Assembly (NCBI GenBank): GCA_046316025.1
Contig: JBKCXU010000159.1
Span: 35,522 to 99,521 of the forward strand
From: JAJTHJ01 sp046316025
GTDB taxonomy: Bacteria > Pseudomonadota > Gammaproteobacteria > Burkholderiales > Burkholderiaceae_F
DNA length: 64,000 bases
Direction: 5' to 3'
The notes under the pieces are model-generated. The model was not told where the DNA came from. It saw nothing but the letters and a program-made list of their open reading frames with translations, and ran no database searches. The position numbers and the translations under genes were made by a program. Below are positions 58,932 to 64,000 of the stretch, one piece after another; position 1 is the first letter of the stretch; each line of letters begins with the position of its first letter.

Positions 58932-59031
58932 CCCTCACCCCCGGCCCCTCTCCCGCCGATGCGGGCGAGGGGAGCGAACAACCCTCGCCCGCGTCAGCGG
59001 GAGGGGGCGGCGCGAAGCTCCGCGTGAGGGC
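58932..59031. repeat. CT/GA-rich palindromic repeat upstream of aat
   Basis: GCCCTCACCCCCGGCCCCTC opens and CGTGAGGGC closes the element. Within it, CCGATGCGGGCGAGGGGAG is complementary to CTCGCCCGCGTCAGCGGGAGG. It is nearly the same as the copy at 25600-25695, so the two are recent or well-conserved copies of one mobile or amplifiable sequence. Confidence 0.75.
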
Positions 59032-59058
59032 ATCTCTGGCGCATCGTTTGCCGTAGTC

Positions 59059-59643
59059 TCACGCTGGCGCATGCGGCGCCGGCACCGTGGGCATCGGCGC
59101 GGCGATCGTCAGCACGTGCATGCCGAAGTGCTCTGCCGCACGGTCGGCAAGGTAAAGCCGCAGCGTCGTCGCCACCGTGCGAAACGCCAGCGCCTGCCAG
59201 GGGATCTCGCTCTCCGCAAAGAGCCGCACCTCCAGCGACTCCTCGCCGGCTGCGAAGTCGGTGTCGAGCAGCCGCGCGCGGAAGAACAGGTGCACCTGCT
59301 CGATGTACGGTACGTCGATCATCGAGAACAACTCGCCCATCTCGATCCGCGCACCGGCTTCTTCCAGCGTCTCGCGCGCCGCGCCGTCGGCCGTGGATTC
59401 GCCCACCTCCAAGAAACCCGCCGGCAGCGTCCACAGCCCCAGCCGCGGTTCGATCGCGCGGCGGCACAGCAGCACACGGTCTTCCCACACCGGGATCGTG
59501 CCCACCACAAGCCGCGGGTTCACGTAGTGAATCGCACCGCAACCGTCGCAGCAGTCGCGGCTGCGCGAGTCGCCCGCCGGCACGCGGCGTGCGATGGCGC
59601 GGCCGCAGCGGGAGCAATAGAGGGCAGGGGGCGTGACGCTCAT
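59059..59643 (-). CDS. NUDIX hydrolase with zinc ribbon
   Basis: The 194-residue protein has an N-terminal zinc ribbon (CSRCG at residues 10-14 and CDGCG about 20 residues later). A NUDIX domain follows, with the box GFLEVGESTADGAARETLEE then AGARIE (GX5EX7REUXEEXGU). The arrangement resembles NADH pyrophosphatase NudC, but the protein is shorter and lacks the second zinc-ribbon partner region; many such proteins hydrolyse nucleotide sugars or capped RNA. ATG at 59641-59643 gives MSVTPPALYCSRCG. Substrate remains open. Confidence 0.87.
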   Translation of the reverse strand: MSVTPPALYCSRCGRAIARRVPAGDSRSRDCCDGCGAIHYVNPRLVVGTIPVWEDRVLLCRRAIEPRLGLWTLPAGFLEVGESTADGAARETLEEAGARIEMGELFSMIDVPYIEQVHLFFRARLLDTDFAAGEESLEVRLFAESEIPWQALAFRTVATTLRLYLADRAAEHFGMHVLTIAAPMPTVPAPHAPA

Positions 59644-59693
59644 CGGGGCACTCGCGCGGCGAGTCTACAGAGCGCCTCGCCGCTGCCCGCGAT

Positions 59694-59722
59694 TTGGCTG
59701 CGAAGCGTGCTTCCCGTATACT
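59694..59722 (+). promoter_or_regulatory. Sigma-70 promoter of the initiator tRNA gene
   Basis: TTGGCT at 59694-59699 and TATACT at 59717-59722 are separated by 17 bases, the optimal spacing. Transcription would start near 59729, about 31 bases before the tRNA. A G+C-rich discriminator (GCGCGC) follows the -10 box, typical of stringently controlled stable-RNA promoters. Confidence 0.75.
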
Positions 59723-59759
59723 GCGCGCTTCTCGAACGCCATGCGTTTGAACAAGTTGC

Positions 59760-59837
<78 letters not shown>

Positions 59838-59841
59838 AACC

Positions 59842-59866
59842 AAAGGCCCGCCGCGTGCGGGCCTTT
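59842..59866 (+). terminator. Intrinsic terminator after tRNA-fMet
   Basis: AAAGGCCCGC at 59842-59851 pairs with GCGGGCCTTT, leaving a short CGCGT-type loop and a TTTTG tail. It lies 5 bases after the tRNA CCA end and before the sbtA-like stop on the other strand, so it may also end that convergent transcript. Confidence 0.85.
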
Positions 59867-59886
59867 TGTTTGCCCTAAATCGGCGT

Positions 59887-60861
59887 TCAGCGCCCCGCCA
59901 GCCAAAGCGCAAACTGGTAGTACAGCGGCAACCCGAGCAGCAGGTTGAACGGGAAGGTGATGCCGAGCGAGGCAGTCAGGTAGATGCCGGGGTTGGCCTG
60001 CGGCAGAGCCGCTCGGCAGGCCGCGGGGGCGTCGATGTAAGAGGAGCTCGCGCACACTGCGCCCAGCACGAAGCTGCCGCCCACGCCCAGGCCCACCCAG
60101 TGGCCGAGCGCGGTGCCCAGCAGGCCCATCGCCAGCGGCATCAGCAGCGCAAACGCCGTCATGAAGCGCCCCACCTGCGCAAACGCCTTGTACTGGCGCG
60201 CCGCGGTCATGCCCATTTCGAGGAGGAACAGCATCAACATGCCGCGGAAAAGATCGTCGTAAAAGGGCGAGATCTGCTGCCACTGCTTCTCTGTGGCGAG
60301 TGCGCCGATGATCATGCCGCCGGTCAGCAACAGGATGCCGCGCCCGCGCAGCGTGTCCACCGCCAACGACTTGAGCTTGAAGCTGCCGTCGCTCGCGCCC
60401 AGCGACAGCCGCGCCAGCAGGAGCGCCACGATCACGCCCCATTCCATCACCGCGACCACCGCGGTCATGTAGCCGGGCGCGGGCTGGTTCATCGCATTGG
60501 CAAAGGCGATCGCGGCAAAGAAGGTCACCGATGACACCGAGCCGTAATGCGCGGCCACCGCGGCCGCGTTGGCGGCGTCGAAGCCGGCCAGTCGGCGCAG
60601 TACGACGAAGGCCAGCACCGGGATCGCCACCGTGAGCAGCACGGTCACGCCGAGCAGTCCGGCGATCTCGGCAAACGAGGTCTGCGCCAGCTCGTGCCCG
60701 CCTTTCAAACCGAGCGACAGCAGCAGGTAGATCGCCAGCAGCTTGAGCACGGGCTCGGGCAATTCCAGCTCGCTCTTGATCGCGCCGGCGACGGCGCCGA
60801 GCACGAAGGCGAGCACGATCGGGGACAGCAGATTGGTCAGCAGCAGGTCGAAGCCGGGCAT
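59887..60861 (-). CDS. SbtA-like sodium-dependent bicarbonate transporter
   Basis: The 324-residue membrane protein has about ten helices and the SbtA family pattern. It opens LLTNLLSPIVLAFVLGAVAG and SELELPEPVLKLLAIYLLLS, and has AHYGSVSSVTFFAAIAFANA in the middle and CASSSYIDAPAACRAALPQA near the end. SbtA of cyanobacteria imports bicarbonate with Na+; non-photosynthetic members may do the same to supply carboxylases. ATG at 60859-60861 begins MPGFDLLLTN. It is divergent from a LysR gene that probably controls it. No SbtB-like PII regulator gene is adjacent. Confidence 0.85.
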   Translation of the reverse strand: MPGFDLLLTNLLSPIVLAFVLGAVAGAIKSELELPEPVLKLLAIYLLLSLGLKGGHELAQTSFAEIAGLLGVTVLLTVAIPVLAFVVLRRLAGFDAANAAAVAAHYGSVSSVTFFAAIAFANAMNQPAPGYMTAVVAVMEWGVIVALLLARLSLGASDGSFKLKSLAVDTLRGRGILLLTGGMIIGALATEKQWQQISPFYDDLFRGMLMLFLLEMGMTAARQYKAFAQVGRFMTAFALLMPLAMGLLGTALGHWVGLGVGGSFVLGAVCASSSYIDAPAACRAALPQANPGIYLTASLGITFPFNLLLGLPLYYQFALWLAGR

Positions 60862-60924
60862 GGCCGTGCGGTGGGTTGAGTCGCAAACGCCGCGCACTGT
60901 AGGGACCGGCGTCGTTGTCATCCA

Positions 60925-60949
60925 GTTCAGGTATTGAACGAAAACGTTC
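60925..60949. promoter_or_regulatory. Overlapping dyads, candidate LysR operator
   Basis: GTTCA-GGTAT-TGAAC at 60925-60939 is a 5-5-5 dyad of the T-N11-A type typical of LysR regulators. It overlaps GAACG-AAAA-CGTTC at 60936-60949. Both lie in the 107-base gap between divergent sbtA-like and lysR genes, the usual place for autoregulation and activation. Confidence 0.55.
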
Positions 60950-60968
60950 TATCCGCTAAAAGAGCGGC

Positions 60969-61853
60969 ATGGCGAGCCTGAACTACCACCACCTGCGCTA
61001 CTTCTGGGCGATCGCGCACGAGAACAGCCTGACCCGCGCCGCGCAGAAGCTGCACGTGTCGCAATCGGCGTTGTCGATCCAGTTGCGCGCGCTGGAGGAG
61101 CGCTTGCGGCAGAGGCTCTTCGAGCGCGTCGGCCGCAGCCTGCAGCTGACCGAGGCCGGCCGCATCGCGCTCGACTATGCGGATTCGATCTTCGAGGCCG
61201 GCGACGAACTGGTCGGCGTGTTCAAGGGCCGGGTGTCGGCGCGCCGGCGGCGGCTGCGGGTCGGCTCGGCGGCGACTCTGTCGCGCAACTTTCAGCTGGC
61301 GCTGCTGCGGCCGCTGCTGGCGCGCGCGGACGTGGCGCTGGAGCTGCACTCCGGCACGCTGCGCGAGCTGCTGGCGCAGCTGGCGGAGCACGCGCTGGAT
61401 CTCGTGCTCGCCAACGTGCCGGCGCCGCGCGAGGCGCAGTCGCAATGGCACAGCCATTTGCTGGCCGAGCAGCCGGTCAGCCTGGTCGGCAAGCCGCGCG
61501 CCGGACGGCGCAAGTTCGTCTTCCCGGCCGATCTGCATGGCGCGCCAGTCGTGCTGCCGGGGCCGACCAGCAACGTGCGCGCCGCGTTCGACGCGCTGCT
61601 GGCGCAGGCGCGCGTGCAGCCCGTCGTGCTGGCCGAGGTGGACGACATGGCGCTGCTGCGCCTGCTGGCGCGCGAGGCCCCGGCGCTGGCGTTGGTGCCG
61701 CCGGTGGTGGTGCGCGACGAGTTGCGCGCGCGGGTGCTGGTCGAGTACTGCCGGATCGCCGAGGTGCGCGAGACGTTTTACGCGATCTCGCCGTCGCGGC
61801 GCTTTCCCAACCCGCTGGTGCGCGAGGTGCTTGAGGCGGCCAAGCGGGTTTAA
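60969..61853 (+). CDS. LysR family regulator (NhaR-like)
   Basis: The 294-residue protein has an N-terminal winged helix-turn-helix (LNYHHLRYFWAIAHENSLTR, AAQKLHVSQSALSIQLRALE, residues about 4-62). A linker helix and a two-lobed effector domain follow. The start LNYHHLRYFW is typical of NhaR, which answers Na+ and alkaline pH. This is suggestive because it faces a Na+-coupled bicarbonate transporter. ATG 60969 follows a short A-rich AAAAGAGCGGC. It ends 6 bases before the convergent tctA stop. Confidence 0.85.
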   Translation: MASLNYHHLRYFWAIAHENSLTRAAQKLHVSQSALSIQLRALEERLRQRLFERVGRSLQLTEAGRIALDYADSIFEAGDELVGVFKGRVSARRRRLRVGSAATLSRNFQLALLRPLLARADVALELHSGTLRELLAQLAEHALDLVLANVPAPREAQSQWHSHLLAEQPVSLVGKPRAGRRKFVFPADLHGAPVVLPGPTSNVRAAFDALLAQARVQPVVLAEVDDMALLRLLAREAPALALVPPVVVRDELRARVLVEYCRIAEVRETFYAISPSRRFPNPLVREVLEAAKRV

Positions 61854-61859
61854 TCCGCG

Positions 61860-63359
61860 TCAGGCGCCCCCGGTGCGCCGCCGCCTTCTCCACCCCGCGA
61901 CGTTCGGCACGATCAACACCGACAGCGCGGCGATGGTCAGCGTCGCCACTAACGGTCCGGAGAAGAAGATGCCCAAGCTGCCCTGCGACAGCAGCATCGA
62001 CTGGCGGAAGGCGTCTTCTGCGCGGTCGCCGAGCACCAGCGCCAGCACCAGCGGCGCCAGCGGGTACTTGAGCTTGCGCAGCACGTAGCCCAGCACGCCG
62101 AAGCCGAGCATCAGGTACACGTCGAACATCGAACTGTGCACGGTGTAGGCGCCGATCGCGCAGATCACGATGATCGCCGGGCCGATGATCGAAAACGGTA
62201 TCCGCAGGATCGCCGCAAACGCCGGCACGAAGGCGAGCACGATGATGAGGCCGACGATGTTGCCCAGGTACATGCTGGCGATCAGCCCCCAGACGAAGTC
62301 TTTCTGCTCGACGAAGAGCAGCGGCCCCGGCTGCAAGCCCCAGATCAGCAGGCCGCCCAGCAGGACCGCCGCGGTGGGCGATCCCGGCACGCCCAGCGCC
62401 AGCATCGGCAGCAGCGCGCTGGTGCCGGCGGCATGCGCGGCGGTCTCGGGGGCGATCACGCCGTCGATGCGGCCCTTGCCGAAGCCGGAGTCGTCGCGCG
62501 ACATGCGGCGCGCCATCCCGTAGGCGAGGAAGGAGGCCGGTGTGGCGCCGCCCGGCACGATGCCCATCAGGCAGCCGATGCCGCAGGAGCGCAGCGAAGT
62601 CATCCAGTAGCGGGGCAACTCCTTCCACGTCTCGATCACCACGCGCAGGTTGATCTTGGCGTTCTTGCCGCGGAAGGCGAGGTCTTCCTCGATCGATTGC
62701 AAGATCTCCGCAATGCCGAACAAGCCGATCACCGCAATCAGGAAGTCGAAGCCCTTGAGCAGCGACTCGGTGCCGAAAGTCAGCCGCAACTGGCCGGTGA
62801 CCGTGTCCAGCCCCACCGCGGCCAGCGCGAAGCCTATGCACATCGCCGCCAGCGTCTTGGCGGCGGCATCGCGGTTCATGCCCACAAACGCGCAGAAGGT
62901 CAGCAGGTAGACGGCAAAGAACTCCGGCGGGCCAAACTTGAGCGCGAACTTGGCCACCAGCGGCGACAGCAGCGTGATCAGGATCACCGCGAACAGCGCG
63001 CCGACGAAGGACGAGGTAAACGCCGCCGTCAGCGCCTGCCCGGCACGGCCCTGCTGCGCCATTGGGTAGCCGTCGAAGGTGGTCGCCACCGACCACGGCT
63101 CGCCGGGGATGTTGAACAGGATCGAGGTGATCGCGCCCCCGAACAGCGCGCCCCAGTAAATGCAGGTGAGCAGGATGATCGCCGAGGTCGGGTTCATCGA
63201 GAAGGTGAGCGGCAGCAGGATCGCCACGCCGTTCGCCCCGCCCAACCCGGGCAGCACGCCGATGATCACGCCGAGCACGATGCCGATCGTCATCAGCATC
63301 AGGTTGGTCGGCGTCAGTGCGATCTGGAAGCCTTGCAGCAGCGAGAGGATTTCGGCCAT
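61860..63359 (-). CDS. tctA: Tripartite tricarboxylate transporter large membrane subunit TctA
   Basis: The 499-residue protein has 11-12 membrane helices and the TctA repeats: GVLPGLGGANGVAILLPLTF in the first half and MGIVPGGATPASFLAYGMAR in the second. GVPGSPTAAVLLGGLLIWGL follows. TctA is the channel of a secondary transporter that takes up citrate or other carboxylates captured by a periplasmic TctC/Bug protein. The start lies 12 bases after tctB. No binding protein gene is within the window. Confidence 0.93.
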   Translation of the reverse strand: MAEILSLLQGFQIALTPTNLMLMTIGIVLGVIIGVLPGLGGANGVAILLPLTFSMNPTSAIILLTCIYWGALFGGAITSILFNIPGEPWSVATTFDGYPMAQQGRAGQALTAAFTSSFVGALFAVILITLLSPLVAKFALKFGPPEFFAVYLLTFCAFVGMNRDAAAKTLAAMCIGFALAAVGLDTVTGQLRLTFGTESLLKGFDFLIAVIGLFGIAEILQSIEEDLAFRGKNAKINLRVVIETWKELPRYWMTSLRSCGIGCLMGIVPGGATPASFLAYGMARRMSRDDSGFGKGRIDGVIAPETAAHAAGTSALLPMLALGVPGSPTAAVLLGGLLIWGLQPGPLLFVEQKDFVWGLIASMYLGNIVGLIIVLAFVPAFAAILRIPFSIIGPAIIVICAIGAYTVHSSMFDVYLMLGFGVLGYVLRKLKYPLAPLVLALVLGDRAEDAFRQSMLLSQGSLGIFFSGPLVATLTIAALSVLIVPNVAGWRRRRRTGGA

Positions 63360-63371
63360 GTAGATGCTCCG

Positions 63372-63881
63372 TTACGCGAAGCCGAGCCAGGCTTCGAGCG
63401 GCCCCTTGGGCAGAGGCGTCTTGAACCACACCTCGAACATCATGAACAGCACCAGCGGCAGCCCCACCGCGACCGCGGCGCTCGTCCACCAGCGGTGTGC
63501 GCCGTGGCGCGCCATGAAGTAGGCAAGAAACGCCGCCGAGGCGACGTAAATGCCGATGAACTCGATCGCCGCCACGTAGACGATGGCCGGCACCAGCAGC
63601 GTCAGGATCTGCTTGAGCGCCGACTTGGTGACGAACACGTCGTCGCCCTTGGGTTTGTCGCGCCAGGCCTTGTAGGCGATCAGTGCGCTGGACACGCAGA
63701 TCACCAACCCGATGTAGAAAGGGAAGTAGCCGGCTTGCGGCCCGTCGTCGGCCCAGCCGGCGCCCAGCCGCAGGCTGTCGAAGATCACGATGGCGCCGAG
63801 CGCGAAAGCCGCCGCCGCCACCACGATTTCCATCGTGCGGTTGGTGGTGGCGATGTCTTCGGGTGGGGTAGGGTCGGACAT
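63372..63881 (-). CDS. tctB: Tripartite tricarboxylate transporter small membrane subunit TctB
   Basis: The 169-residue protein has four hydrophobic helices (IVVAAAAFALGAIVIFDSLR, FYIGLVICVSSALIAYKAW, ILTLLVPAIVYVAAIEFIGI, VAVGLPLVLFMMFEVWFKTP). The PQAGYFPFYIG motif after helix 1 is the TctB signature. It partners TctA. A tctC gene would be expected upstream (beyond 63900), but the end of the window does not show it. Confidence 0.9.
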   Translation of the reverse strand: MSDPTPPEDIATTNRTMEIVVAAAAFALGAIVIFDSLRLGAGWADDGPQAGYFPFYIGLVICVSSALIAYKAWRDKPKGDDVFVTKSALKQILTLLVPAIVYVAAIEFIGIYVASAAFLAYFMARHGAHRWWTSAAVAVGLPLVLFMMFEVWFKTPLPKGPLEAWLGFA

Positions 63882-63954
63882 CGGGATGGCTCCGGGGGAA
63901 CGGATGCGTTGGCGGATGCTGGCGGCGTGGGCTGTGCGCTTCGGGCCGTCGGTC

Positions 63955-64000
63955 TTGCCGCCCCCCCACCCCCCGGCCGGGGGGGGGGGGGCGGTAATCC
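63955..64000. other. Homopolymer-rich window end
   Basis: The last bases hold runs of seven and six C followed by a run of about fourteen G, around a GGCC centre. This may be a damaged copy of the CT/GA-rich palindrome family, but long homopolymer runs are a common sequencing or assembly fault at contig ends. Nothing else is supported between 63882 and 64000. Confidence 0.6.

Overview
The window is a dense, G+C-rich (about 65-70% by eye) stretch of bacterial chromosome. It most resembles a betaproteobacterium of the Burkholderiales/Rhodocyclales type. The pointers are a tripartite tricarboxylate transporter (TctA/TctB), a DUF3138-type porin inside a polyamine operon, an RNA 2',3'-cyclic phosphodiesterase, paired Aat/Bpt leucyl-transferases and an E. 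coli-like initiator tRNA. Traces of anaerobic metabolism are present: FNR/Dnr-like boxes, a narX/narL remnant, a sodium-pumping methylmalonyl-CoA decarboxylase, a probable NikR-controlled nickel transporter and a selenocysteine-containing SelD. No rRNA, insertion sequence, integrase or CRISPR array was seen.

Layout. 1-2.6 kb: the 5' part of a hemerythrin-like gene, a narX-narL deletion remnant, a Lon-like AAA ATPase and a secreted fimbrial-like protein. 2.8-6.4 kb: mmdA-mmdD-mmdC-mmdB, a compact operon for a biotin-dependent Na+-pumping decarboxylase. 6.4-9.8 kb: an ABC-2 (NatAB-like) exporter and a secreted S33 peptidase. 9.9-13.6 kb: an ECF-type Ni/Co transporter (CbiM/PDGLE-CbiQ-CbiO) behind a NikR-like operator, convergent with selD, whose start lies upstream of an in-frame UGA. 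13.7-20.6 kb: SugE, an EamA permease with a quinone oxidoreductase, an MFS transporter, PepN and a GlcG/HbpS-like secreted protein.

20.8-40.0 kb: a polyamine uptake and degradation island. The minus-strand run puuD-puuA-potF-potG-potH-potI-porin-puuC handles capture and gamma-glutamylation of putrescine. Divergent puuB, alanine dehydrogenase, a class III putrescine/pyruvate-type aminotransferase, a second gamma-glutamylpolyamine synthetase, a MocR regulator, an agmatinase-type ureohydrolase and a glutamine amidotransferase complete it. The two degradation branches (gamma-glutamyl and direct transamination) coexist, and alanine dehydrogenase could return the alanine made by transamination to pyruvate.

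40.0-45.1 kb: isoprenoid genes (dxs-ispA-xseB), an EamA permease and a sulfurtransferase. 45.3-49.8 kb: one 1500-codon gene of visibly different base composition. It encodes a probable anti-phage STAND NTPase with an N-terminal nuclease-like domain and a long helical-repeat C-terminus (Avs-like architecture); this is the strongest candidate for a little-described system. 49.9-59.6 kb: ZIP metal transporter, TAT-exported dienelactone hydrolase, TldD/PmbA-like pair, ThpR, aldo-keto reductase, pyrD, bpt, aat and a NUDIX hydrolase. 59.7-64.0 kb: initiator tRNA with promoter and terminator, an SbtA-like bicarbonate transporter divergent from a LysR regulator, and tctA/tctB. The window ends in a homopolymer-rich stretch that looks like poor sequence.

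At least seven G/A-rich or C/T-rich palindromic repeats of one style, and three REP-like palindromes of about 75 bp, sit between genes. Many genes are coupled by ATGA overlaps, and several convergent pairs overlap at their 3' ends.
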